Shown: in pieces, positions 5,755 through 11,779 of the stretch
How the letters are laid out: each line of letters begins with the position of its first letter
How positions within the stretch are numbered: the first letter of the stretch is position 1
Source of the DNA: Saccoglossus kowalevskii
Lineage: Eukaryota; Hemichordata; Enteropneusta; Harrimaniidae
Assembly (NCBI RefSeq): GCF_000003605.2
Contig: NW_003151616.1
Location: 1 to 11,779 of the forward strand
Direction: 5' to 3'
DNA length: 11,779 bases
The notes under the pieces: generated by a model
Database searches by the model: none
What the model saw: only the letters and a program-made list of their open reading frames with translations
What the model was told of the DNA's origin: nothing
Program-made: the position numbers and the translations under genes

Positions 5755-5763
5755 TATTAAATT
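5755..5763 (+). promoter_or_regulatory. TATA-like element at -33 to -25 (reference: upstream of copy 28)
   Basis: TATTAAATT lies 25-33 bp before the gene start. Every full spacer keeps TAAA or TAAT at this place, although the surrounding bases differ by family: TATTAAATT (A, F), TACTAAATT (G), AGTAAATGA (B, H), CGTTAAACC (C), CATTAATTG (D), CATTAAAAG or CATTAAATG (E, I). Insect and plant 5S genes are known to use an upstream TATA-like element near -30, so a promoter role is likely but inferred. Confidence 0.6.
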
Positions 5764-5778
5764 ACATCCAATTCCGAC

Positions 5779-5786
5779 GAATATTC
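5779..5786 (+). promoter_or_regulatory. GAATATTC palindrome at -9 to -2 (reference: upstream of copy 28)
   Basis: An 8-bp perfect palindrome sits just before the first gene base. It is kept in most units. D spacers have CAAATATTC, E spacers mostly GAACATTC, and the base after it is A or, before the 119-bp copy-4 alleles, G. Its constancy in otherwise variable spacers suggests an initiation-site role, but it may simply be hitch-hiking with the gene. Confidence 0.4.
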
Positions 5787-5787
5787 A

Positions 5788-5907
5788 GCCTACTGCCAAA
5801 CCATTGCAGAATACACCAGTTCTCGTCCCACCACTGAAGTTAAGCTGCATCGGGCATGGTTAGGACTTGCACGGGAGACCGGCTGGGAATACCACGTGTA
5901 GTAGGCT
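5788..5907 (+). rRNA. 5S rRNA: 5S rRNA copy 28
   Basis: G42C, T44C, G69A, T77G, T85C and C112T. The loop C motif CCGATCAC is changed to CCCACCAC. Copy 29 is a close relative (T44C, G69A, T77G and T85C shared), and both follow A spacers. Confidence 0.91.
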
Positions 5908-6003
5908 CATCAACATTTTTATTCCACCGTACATACTAAAATTTTCCCGGGATTTTTTGCCGAGCCGAAGTATTAAATTACATCCAATTCCGACGAATAT
6001 TCA

Positions 6004-6123
6004 GCCTACTGCCAAACCATTGCAGAATACACCAGTTCTCGTCCGACCACTGAAGTTAAGCTGCATCGGGCATGGTTAGGACTTGCACAGAAGACCGGCT
6101 GGGAATGCCACGTGCAGTAGGCT
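6004..6123 (+). rRNA. 5S rRNA: 5S rRNA copy 29
   Basis: T44C, G69A, T77G, T85C, G86A, G88A and A104G. Box C reads GCACAGAAGACC, away from the near-invariant ATGGGAGACC, so TFIIIA binding may be reduced. Confidence 0.9.
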
Positions 6124-6219
6124 GATGAACATTTTTATTCCACCGTATATACTAACTTTTTCCCGTGATTTTTTGCCTAGCCGAAGTATTAAATTACATC
6201 CAATTCCGACGAATATTCA

Positions 6220-6339
6220 GCCTACTGCCACACCATTGCAGAATACACCAGTTCGCGTCCGATCACTGAAGTTAAGCTGCATCGGGCGTGGTTAGTACTA
6301 GCATGGGAGACCGGCTGGGAATGCAACGTGCAGTAGGCT
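6220..6339 (+). rRNA. 5S rRNA: 5S rRNA copy 30
   Basis: A12C, T36G, T81A, A104G and C106A. The helix V strand AATACC is changed to AATGCA. It is followed by an F spacer, but lacks the G57T found in the two other intact F-linked copies (1 and 6). Confidence 0.91.
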
Positions 6340-6435
6340 CATCAAAAATTTTATTCCGCTGTACATAGTAATATTTTTCCTGGATTTTTTGCCTAGCCGA
6401 AGTATTAAATTACATCCAATTCCGACGAATATTCA

Positions 6436-6555
6436 GCCTACTGCCAAACCATTGCAGAATACACCAGTTCTCGTCCGATCACTGAAGTTAAGCTGCATCG
6501 GGCTTGGTTAGTGCTTGCATGGGAGACCGGCTGGGAATACCACGTGCAGTAGGCT
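6436..6555 (+). rRNA. 5S rRNA: 5S rRNA copy 31
   Basis: Near consensus, with only G69T and A78G. All helices look intact. It is followed by a C spacer. Confidence 0.93.
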
Positions 6556-6651
6556 TATCAACATTTTTATTCCACCGTACATACCAAATTTTTCCCGGGA
6601 TTTTTTGCCTAGCCAAAGCGTTAAACCACAGGCAATTCTGACGAATATTCA

Positions 6652-6771
6652 GCCTACTGTCAAACCATTGCAGAACACACCAGTTCTCGTCAGATCACTA
6701 AATATCAGCTGCATTGGGCGTGGTTAGTACTTGCATGGGAGACCGTCTGGGAATACCACGTGCAGTAGGCT
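6652..6771 (+). rRNA. 5S rRNA: 5S rRNA copy 32, altered box A
   Basis: C9T, T25C, C41A, G49A, G52T, T53A, A55C, C64T and G95T. The box A region reads AAATATCAGC. Same lineage as copies 21 and 55 but further decayed. Candidate pseudogene. Confidence 0.87.
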
Positions 6772-6867
6772 CATCAACATTTTTATTCCACATTACATAC
6801 TAACTTTTTCCCATGATTTTTTGCCCAGACGAAGCATTAAAAGACATACAATTCGGACGAACATTCA

Positions 6868-6987
6868 GCCTACTGCCAAACCATTGCAGAATACACCAAT
6901 TCTTGTCCAATCACTGAAGTTAAGCTGCATTGGGCGTGGTTAGTACTAGCATGGGAGACCGGCTGGGAATACCACGTGCAGTAGGCT
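6868..6987 (+). rRNA. 5S rRNA: 5S rRNA copy 33
   Basis: G32A, C37T, G42A, C64T and T81A. C37T, G42A and C64T are all C-to-T or G-to-A changes at CpG sites. It is related to copies 22 and 56. Confidence 0.91.
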
Positions 6988-7083
6988 TATCAACATTTTT
7001 ATTCCACCGTACATACTATCTTTTTCCCTTGATTTTTTGCCTAGCCGAAACATTAATTGAAATCCAATTCCGACGAATATTCA

Positions 7084-7108
7084 GCCTACTGCCAAACCAT
7101 TGCAGAAT
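7084..7108 (+). pseudogene. 5S rRNA: 5S rRNA copy 34, truncated 25-bp fragment
   Basis: Only gene bases 1-25 remain, ending GCAGAAT. They join directly to the middle of an F spacer (TTTTCATGG). The internal promoter is entirely lost. The next gene starts 86 bp later instead of 216, so 130 bp, or 130 bp plus whole units, is missing. The two sides share only a short A-T overlap at the joint. Confidence 0.9.
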
Positions 7109-7169
7109 TTTTCATGGATTTTTTGCCTAGCCGAAGTATTAAATTACATCCAATTCCGACGAATATTCA

Positions 7170-7289
7170 GCCTACTGCCAAACCATTGCAGAATACACCA
7201 GTTCTCGTCCGATCTCTGAAGTTAAGCTGCATCGGGCGTGGTTAGTACTTACATGGGAGAACGGCTGAGAATACCACGTGCAGTAGGCT
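7170..7289 (+). rRNA. 5S rRNA: 5S rRNA copy 35
   Basis: Identical to copy 2 (A46T, G82A, C92A, G99A). First gene of the first 1,078-bp five-unit repeat. Confidence 0.92.
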
Positions 7290-7385
7290 CATCAACATTT
7301 TTATTCCACATTACATACTAACTTTTACCCATGATTTTTTGCCTATCCGTAGCAGTAAATGACATCCAATTCCGACGAATATTCA

Positions 7386-7504
7386 GCCTACTGCCAAACC
7401 ATTGCAGAATACACCAGTTCTCGTCCGATCACTGAAGTTAAGCGCATCGGGCTTGGTTAGTACTTGCATGGGAGACCGGCTGGGAATACCACGTGCAGTA
7501 GGCT
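7386..7504 (+). rRNA. 5S rRNA: 5S rRNA copy 36 (119 bp, T59 deleted)
   Basis: T59 deleted and G69T, but with consensus G94, unlike copies 3 and 24. Identical to copy 41. Confidence 0.9.
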
Positions 7505-7600
7505 TATCAACATTTTTATTCCACCGTACATACCAAATTTTTCCCGGGATTTTTTGCCTAGCCGAAGTACTAAACTACATCAAATTCCGACGAATATTCG

Positions 7601-7719
7601 GCTACTGCCAAACCATAGCAGAATACACCAGTTCTCGTCCGATCACTGAAGTTAAGCTGCATCGGGCGTGGTTAGTACATGCATTGGAGACCGGCTGGGA
7701 ATACCACGTGCAGTAGGCT
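7601..7719 (+). rRNA. 5S rRNA: 5S rRNA copy 37 (copy-4 allele)
   Basis: 119 bp and identical to copy 4. The G spacer before it has AAACTACATC instead of AAATTACATC, a change shared with the spacer before copy 42. Confidence 0.9.
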
Positions 7720-7815
7720 CATCAACATTTTTATTCCACATTACATACCAACTTTTACCCATGATTTTTTGCCTATCCGTAGCAGTAAATGACATCCAAT
7801 TCCAACGAATATTCA

Positions 7816-7935
7816 GCCTACTGCCAAATCATTGCGGAATACACCAGTTCTCGTCTGATCACTGAAGTTAAGCTGCATCGGGCTTGGTTAGTACTTGCAT
7901 GGGAGACCGGCTGGGAATACCACGTGCAGTAGGCT
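7816..7935 (+). rRNA. 5S rRNA: 5S rRNA copy 38
   Basis: C14T, A21G, C41T and G69T. Identical to copy 43. C41T is a CpG transition in loop C. Confidence 0.92.
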
Positions 7936-8031
7936 TATCAACATTTTTATTCCACCGTACATACCAAATTTTTCCCGGGATTTTTTGCCTAGCCAAAGCG
8001 TTAAACCACAGGCAATTCTGACGAATATTCA

Positions 8032-8151
8032 GCCTACTGTCAAACCATAGCAGAACACACCAGTTCTCGTCCGATCACTGAATTTAAGCTGCATCGGGCG
8101 TGGTTAGTACATGCATTGGAGACCGGCTGGGAATACCACGTGCAGTAGGCT
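8032..8151 (+). rRNA. 5S rRNA: 5S rRNA copy 39
   Basis: C9T, T18A, T25C, G52T, T80A and G86T. The 5' half is of the C-spacer allele type, while T80A/G86T are otherwise found in the copy-4 allele, so the gene may be an intragenic recombinant. Identical to copy 44. Confidence 0.91.
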
Positions 8152-8247
8152 CATCAACATTTTTATTCCATGTTACATACTAACTTTTACCCATGATTTT
8201 TTGCCTAGTCGTAGCATTAAATGACATCCAATTCCGACGAATATTCA
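8152..8247 (+). other. Spacer family I (reference copy)
   Basis: Marked by CCATGTTACATACTAAC or CCACGTTACATACTAAC, and CCTAGTCGTAGCATTAAATG (CCTAGCCG at 9446). Copies start at 5483, 8152 and 9446. It resembles B except for the CATTAAATG segment. Confidence 0.75.
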
Positions 8248-8367
8248 GCCTACTGCCAAACCATTGCAGAATGCAGCAGTTCTCGTCCGATCTCTGAAGT
8301 TAAGCTGCATCGGGCGTGGTTAGTACTTACATGGGAGAACGGCTGAGAATACCACGTGCAGTAGGCT
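8248..8367 (+). rRNA. 5S rRNA: 5S rRNA copy 40
   Basis: Copy-2 allele (A46T, G82A, C92A, G99A) plus A26G and C29G. The latter pair occurs elsewhere only in copy 11, which points to a short gene-conversion tract. First gene of the second five-unit repeat. Confidence 0.91.
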
Positions 8368-8463
8368 CATCAACATTTTTATTCCACATTACATACTAAC
8401 TTTTACCCATGATTTTTTGCCTATCCGTAGCAGTAAATGACATCCAATTCCGACGAATATTCA

Positions 8464-8582
8464 GCCTACTGCCAAACCATTGCAGAATACACCAGTTCTC
8501 GTCCGATCACTGAAGTTAAGCGCATCGGGCTTGGTTAGTACTTGCATGGGAGACCGGCTGGGAATACCACGTGCAGTAGGCT
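8464..8582 (+). rRNA. 5S rRNA: 5S rRNA copy 41 (119 bp, T59 deleted)
   Basis: Identical to copy 36, exactly 1,078 bp downstream of it. Confidence 0.9.
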
Positions 8583-8678
8583 TATCAACATTTTTATTCC
8601 ACCGTACATACCAAATTTTTCCCGGGATTTTTTGCCTAGCCGAAGTACTAAACTACATCAAATTCCGACGAATATTCG

Positions 8679-8797
8679 GCTACTGCCAAACCATAGCAGA
8701 ATACACCAGTTCTCGTCCGATCACTGAAGTTAAGCTGCATCGGGCGTGGTTAGTACATGCATTGGAGACCGGCTGGGAATACCACGTGCAGTAGGCT
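8679..8797 (+). rRNA. 5S rRNA: 5S rRNA copy 42 (copy-4 allele)
   Basis: 119 bp and identical to copies 4 and 37. The spacer after it has TATTCGTAG where other B spacers have TATCCGTAG. Confidence 0.9.
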
Positions 8798-8893
8798 CAT
8801 CAACATTTTTATTCCACATTACATACCAACTTTTACCCATGATTTTTTGCCTATTCGTAGCAGTAAATGACATCCAATTCCAACGAATATTCA

Positions 8894-9013
8894 GCCTACT
8901 GCCAAATCATTGCGGAATACACCAGTTCTCGTCTGATCACTGAAGTTAAGCTGCATCGGGCTTGGTTAGTACTTGCATGGGAGACCGGCTGGGAATACCA
9001 CGTGCAGTAGGCT
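8894..9013 (+). rRNA. 5S rRNA: 5S rRNA copy 43
   Basis: C14T, A21G, C41T and G69T. Identical to copy 38. Confidence 0.92.
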
Positions 9014-9109
9014 TATCAACATTTTTATTCCACCGTACATACCAAATTTTTCCCGGGATTTTTTGCCTAGCCAAAGCGTTAAACCACAGGCAATTCTGAC
9101 GAATATTCA

Positions 9110-9229
9110 GCCTACTGTCAAACCATAGCAGAACACACCAGTTCTCGTCCGATCACTGAATTTAAGCTGCATCGGGCGTGGTTAGTACATGCATTGGAGA
9201 CCGGCTGGGAATACCACGTGCAGTAGGCT
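9110..9229 (+). rRNA. 5S rRNA: 5S rRNA copy 44
   Basis: C9T, T18A, T25C, G52T, T80A and G86T. Identical to copy 39, but followed by a C spacer rather than an I spacer, so this is where the second five-unit repeat departs from the first. Confidence 0.91.
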
Positions 9230-9325
9230 CATCAACATTTTTATTCCACATTACATACCAAATTTTTCCCGGGATTTTTTGCCTAGCCAAAGCGTTAAAC
9301 CACAGGCAATTCTGACGAATATTCA

Positions 9326-9445
9326 GCCTACTGTCAAACCATTGCAGAACACACCAGTTCTCGTCCGATCACTGAATTTAAGCTGCATCGGGCGTGGTTA
9401 GTACTTGCATGGGTGACCGGCTGGGAATACCACGTGCAGTAGGCT
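9326..9445 (+). rRNA. 5S rRNA: 5S rRNA copy 45
   Basis: C9T, T25C, G52T and A89T. G52T changes the box A start. A89T gives GGGTGACC, a base commonly seen in other 5S genes. Copy 50 is one base different. Confidence 0.92.
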
Positions 9446-9541
9446 CATCAACATTTTTATTCCATGTTACATACTAACTTTTACCCATGATTTTTTGCCT
9501 AGCCGTAGCATTAAATGACATCCAATTCCGACGAATATTCA

Positions 9542-9661
9542 GCCTACTGCCAAATCATTGCAGAATACACCAGTTCTCGTCCGATCACTGAAGTTAAGCT
9601 GCATCGGGTGTGGATAGTACTTGTATGGGAGACTGGTTGGGAATACCACGTGCAGTAGGCT
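9542..9661 (+). rRNA. 5S rRNA: 5S rRNA copy 46
   Basis: C14T, C68T, T73A, C83T, C93T and C96T. Five of the six are transitions and C83T breaks the C83-G95 pair. No close sibling in the window. Candidate decaying copy. Confidence 0.9.
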
Positions 9662-9757
9662 CATCAACATTTTTATTCCACCGTACATACTAATTTTTTC
9701 CCGGGATTTTTTGCCTAGCCGAAGTATTAAATTACATCCAATTCGGACGAATATTCA

Positions 9758-9870
9758 GCCTACTGCCAAACCATTGCAGAATACACCAGTTTTCGTCCGA
9801 TCACTGAAGTTAAGCTGCATCGGGCGTGGTTGCATGGGAGACCGGCTGGGAATACCACGTGCAGTAGGCT
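9758..9870 (+). pseudogene. 5S rRNA: 5S rRNA copy 47, 7-bp deletion
   Basis: 113 bp. The only differences are the 75-81 deletion and C35T. Unlike copies 10 and 27 it has normal CTGGG and CCACGT downstream, so the deletion sits on an otherwise near-consensus gene. Probably inactive, because the helix V strand and promoter spacing are disrupted. Confidence 0.86.
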
Positions 9871-9965
9871 TATCAACATTTTTATTCCACCGTACATACC
9901 AAATTTTTCCCGGGATTTTTGCCTAGCCGAAGTACTAAATTACATCAAATTCCGACGAATATTCG

Positions 9966-10084
9966 GCTACTGCCAAACCATAGCAGAATACACCAGTTCT
10001 CGTCCGATCACTGAAGTTAAGCTGCATCGGGCGTGGTTAGTACATGCATTGGAGACCGGCTGGGAATACCACGTGCAGTAGGCT
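9966..10084 (+). rRNA. 5S rRNA: 5S rRNA copy 48 (copy-4 allele)
   Basis: 119 bp and identical to copy 4. Its upstream G spacer has lost one T (T5 instead of T6 after GGGA). Confidence 0.9.
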
Positions 10085-10180
10085 CATCAACATTTTTATT
10101 CCACATTACATACCAACTTTTACCCATGATTTTTTGCCTATCCGTAGCAGTAAATGACATCCAATTCCAACGAATATTCA

Positions 10181-10300
10181 GCCTACTGCCAAATCATTGC
10201 GGAATACACCAGTTCTCGTCCGATCACTGAAGTTAAGCTGCATCGGGCTTGGTTAGTACTTGCATGGGAGACCGGCTGGGAATACCACGTGCAGTAGGCT
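10181..10300 (+). rRNA. 5S rRNA: 5S rRNA copy 49
   Basis: C14T, A21G and G69T. Same lineage as copies 5, 38 and 43, without C41T or G49T. Confidence 0.92.
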
Positions 10301-10396
10301 TATCAACATTTTTATTCCACCGTACATACCAAATTTTTCCCGGGATTTTTTGCTTAGCCAAAGCGTTAAACCACAGGCAATTCTGACGAATATTCA

Positions 10397-10516
10397 GCCT
10401 ACTGTCAAACCATTGCAGAACACACCAGTTCTTGTCCGATCACTGAATTTAAGCTGCATCGGGCGTGGTTAGTACTTGCATGGGTGACCGGCTGGGAATA
10501 CCACGTGCAGTAGGCT
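10397..10516 (+). rRNA. 5S rRNA: 5S rRNA copy 50
   Basis: C9T, T25C, C37T, G52T and A89T. It is the sibling of copy 45. The spacer after it is a hybrid of types I and D. Confidence 0.92.
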
Positions 10517-10612
10517 CATCAACATTTTTATTCCATGTTACATACTATCTTTTTCCCGTGATTTTTTGCATAGCCGAAGCATTAATTGAAATCCAATTCC
10601 GACAAATATTCA
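10517..10612 (+). other. Hybrid spacer I/D
   Basis: The first part, CCATGTTACATACTA, is of family I. From TCTTTTTCCCGTGA onward it is family D. The switch falls at about 10547-10549. It joins the copy-45-like gene 50 to the A-H-D block. Confidence 0.75.
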
Positions 10613-10732
10613 GCCTACTGCCAAACCATTGCAGAATACACCAGTTCTTGTCCGATCACTGAAGTTAAGCTGCATCGGGCGTGGTTAGTACTTTGCATGG
10701 GAGACGGGCTGGGAATACCACATGCAATAGCT
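10613..10732 (+). rRNA. 5S rRNA: 5S rRNA copy 51 (two single-base indels)
   Basis: C37T, C93G, G109A and G114A, with an extra T at about 80 (TACTTTGCAT) and one G lost at 117/118 (AATAGCT). Length is still 120. Allele of copies 11, 14 and 17 at the start of the distant fourth A-H-D repeat. Confidence 0.88.
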
Positions 10733-10824
10733 GATGAACATTTTTATTCACGTACATACTAACTTTTTCCCGGGATTTTGCCTAGCCGAAGTATTAAATT
10801 ACATCCAATTCGGACGAATATTCA

Positions 10825-10943
10825 GCTACTGCCAAACCATAGCAGAATACACCAGTTCTCGTCCGATCACTGAAGATAAGCTGCATCGGGCGTTGTTAGT
10901 ACTTGCATGGGAGACCGGCTAGGAATACCACGTGCAGTAGGCT
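10825..10943 (+). rRNA. 5S rRNA: 5S rRNA copy 52 (119 bp)
   Basis: One C lost at 2/3, with T18A, T53A, G71T and G98A. Counterpart of copies 12, 15 and 18. The upstream spacer is only 92 bp, with several single-base losses. Confidence 0.88.
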
Positions 10944-11040
10944 CATCAACATTTTTATTCCACCGTAAATACTAACTTTTTCCAGGGATTTTTTTGGCTA
11001 TCTGTAGCAGTAAATGACATCCAATTCCGACGAATATTCA

Positions 11041-11160
11041 GCTTACTGACAAACCATTGCAGAGTATACCAGCTCGCGTCCAATCACCGAAGTTAAGCTG
11101 CATCGGGCGTGGTTAGTACTTGCATAGGAGACCTGCTGGGAATACCACCTGCAGTAGGCT
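11041..11160 (+). rRNA. 5S rRNA: 5S rRNA copy 53, divergent
   Basis: Eleven differences: C3T, C9A, A24G, C27T, T33C, T36G, G42A, T48C, G86A, G94T and G109C. Ten are shared with copy 19, the diagnostic marker of the 7,185-bp-offset duplication. Confidence 0.9.
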
Positions 11161-11256
11161 TATCAACATTTTTATTCCACCATACATACTATCGTTTCCC
11201 CGTGATTTTTTGCATAGCCGAAGCATTAATTGAAATCCAATTCCGACAAATATTCA

Positions 11257-11376
11257 GCCTACTGCCAAACCATTGCAGAATACACCAGTTCTCGTCCGAT
11301 CACTGAAGTTAAGCTGCATCGGGCGTGGTTAGTACTTGCATGGGAGACCGGCTGGGAATACCACGTGCAGTAGGCT
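11257..11376 (+). rRNA. 5S rRNA: 5S rRNA copy 54, exact consensus
   Basis: Matches the consensus at every position, as copy 20 does, and is followed by the same C spacer. One of the two best candidates for a functional gene. Confidence 0.95.
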
Positions 11377-11472
11377 TATCAACATTTTTATTCCACCGTA
11401 CATACCAAATTTTTCCCGGGATTTTTTGCCTAGCCAAAGCGTTAAACCACAGGCAATTCTGACGAATATTCA

Positions 11473-11592
11473 GACTACTGTCAAACCATTGCAGAACACA
11501 CCAGTTCTCGTCCGATCACTAAATTTCAGCTGCATCGGGCGTGGTTAGTACTTGCATGGGAGACCGTCTTGGAATACCACGTGCAGTAGGCT
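11473..11592 (+). rRNA. 5S rRNA: 5S rRNA copy 55, altered box A
   Basis: C2A, C9T, T25C, G49A, G52T, A55C, G95T and G98T. Helix I is broken at position 2 and box A reads AAATTTCAGC. Same lineage as copies 21 and 32. Candidate pseudogene. Confidence 0.87.
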
Positions 11593-11688
11593 CATCAACA
11601 TTTTTATTCCACATTACATACTAACTTTTACCCATGATTTTTTGCCCAGACGAAGCATTAAAAGACATACAATTCGGACGAACATTCA

Positions 11689-11779
11689 GCCTACTGCCAA
11701 ACCATTGCAGAATACACCAATTCTTGTCCGATCACTGAAGTTAAGCCGCATCGGGCGTGGTTAGTACTTGCACGGGTGA
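11689..11779 (+). rRNA. 5S rRNA: 5S rRNA copy 56 (cut by window end)
   Basis: Gene bases 1-91 only, with G32A, C37T, T59C, T85C and A89T. Counterpart of copy 22 in the duplicated block. Confidence 0.9.

Larger units (their letters stand above)
5692..5787 (+). other. Spacer family A (reference copy)
   Basis: 96 bp, marked by CCCGGGA, T6 and GAAGTATTAAATTACATCC. Spacers at 2031, 2247, 2896, 3545, 5692, 5908, 6124, 9662 and 10733 belong here. Those at 2247, 2896, 3545, 6124 and 10733 begin GATGAAC. The spacer at 4624-4720 starts like B or E and ends like A. Confidence 0.8.
7170..8247 (+). repeat. Five-unit higher-order repeat, first copy (1,078 bp)
   Basis: Copies 35-39 with spacers B-G-B-C-I. 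Every gene start recurs exactly 1,078 bp later (7170/8248, 7386/8464, 7601/8679, 7816/8894, 8032/9110). Confidence 0.88.
8248..9325 (+). repeat. Five-unit higher-order repeat, second copy (1,078 bp)
   Basis: Copies 40-44 with spacers B-G-B-C-C. The last spacer differs, because an extra C-type unit (copy 45) comes before the I spacer at 9446. Copy 40 carries A26G/C29G, absent from copy 35. Confidence 0.87.
10613..11256 (+). repeat. Distant fourth copy of the A-H-D three-unit repeat
   Basis: Copies 51-53 and their spacers repeat the same alleles and spacer order in 644 bp. The following C and E spacers are also the same as after the third tandem copy. Confidence 0.85.
1..11779 (+). repeat. 5S rDNA tandem array, 216-bp unit, 56 copies
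   Basis: The window is filled by direct tandem units of a 120-bp 5S rRNA gene plus a 96-bp spacer, all in one orientation. Most successive gene starts are exactly 216 bp apart, for example 5788, 6004, 6220, 6436, 6652 and 6868. Departures come from small indels: genes of 119 bp (lost base in helix I or at T59), genes of 113 bp (7-bp deletion), spacers of 97 bp (extra T), and one 86-bp unit at 7084. No stretch lies outside the repeat, so the array continues past both window edges. RNA polymerase III with TFIIIA transcribes such genes, and the RNA joins the large ribosomal subunit. Many copies differ by 3 to 11 substitutions, which is diverse for a 5S cluster. Confidence 0.96.

Noticed and set aside
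5651-6295. A run of about 70-aa reading frames repeating every unit, like a repeat protein family
   Set aside because: 216 is a multiple of three, so the frame is kept from unit to unit and a TAG in GGTTAGTAC ends each one. Variation follows RNA structure rather than codons, and other frames look the same.
9621-9926. A 101-aa reading frame longer than its neighbours
   Set aside because: It is longer only because copy 47 has lost the 7 bases containing the TAG stop.
1-11779. CRISPR array, because short conserved segments alternate with variable ones at a regular period
   Set aside because: The conserved part is a 120-bp 5S gene and the variable part falls into a few related families. CRISPR repeats are about 23-50 bp with unrelated spacers.
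1-11779. 5S-derived SINE or non-coding satellite instead of genes
   Set aside because: There is no poly-A or tRNA-like/LINE-like tail and no target-site duplication, and units are strictly tandem. Two copies are fully intact and terminators and upstream elements are kept. A satellite made of decayed 5S copies cannot be fully excluded for the damaged lineages.

Overview
The whole window is one head-to-tail tandem array of eukaryotic 5S ribosomal RNA genes on the + strand. I see no protein-coding gene. The basic unit is 216 bp: a 120-bp 5S gene followed by a 96-bp spacer. I count 56 gene copies. Copy 1 (left) and copy 56 (right) are cut by the window edges, copy 34 is a 25-bp fragment, and 53 copies span the whole gene. 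Three of those 53 share a 7-bp internal deletion.

The identification rests on several features. The gene ends can pair perfectly (GCCTACTGC with GCAGTAGGC, helix I). The conserved 5S blocks are present (TCTCGTCCGATCAC, GAAGTTAAGC, GGTTAGTACTTG, ATGGGAGACC, TGGGAATACC). The internal Pol III control region lies where it is expected. Oligo-T runs follow each gene, and a TATA-like element sits about 30 bp upstream. Compared from memory with known 5S sequences, the loop B and helix III region looks most like arthropod or other protostome genes. I would say animal, probably invertebrate, and no more. There is no bacterial operon, tRNA gene, CRISPR array or transposon.

Layout: the 96-bp spacers fall into at least nine families, called A to I here, and the gene alleles are partly linked to them. 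The array is therefore a mosaic of higher-order repeats. A three-unit repeat (spacers A-H-D, about 649 bp) occurs three times in tandem at 2127-4071 and again at 10613-11256. A five-unit repeat of 1,078 bp starts at 7170 and again at 8248. One 606-bp block is duplicated at an offset of 4,529 bp, and a larger block at an offset of 7,185 bp. Several units are chimeras of two families. This is the pattern expected from unequal crossing-over and gene conversion without full homogenisation.

Positions written as, for example, T18A refer to a 120-base majority consensus that I built by eye from this window. Copies 20 and 54 match it exactly. I cannot tell from sequence alone which copies are transcribed.
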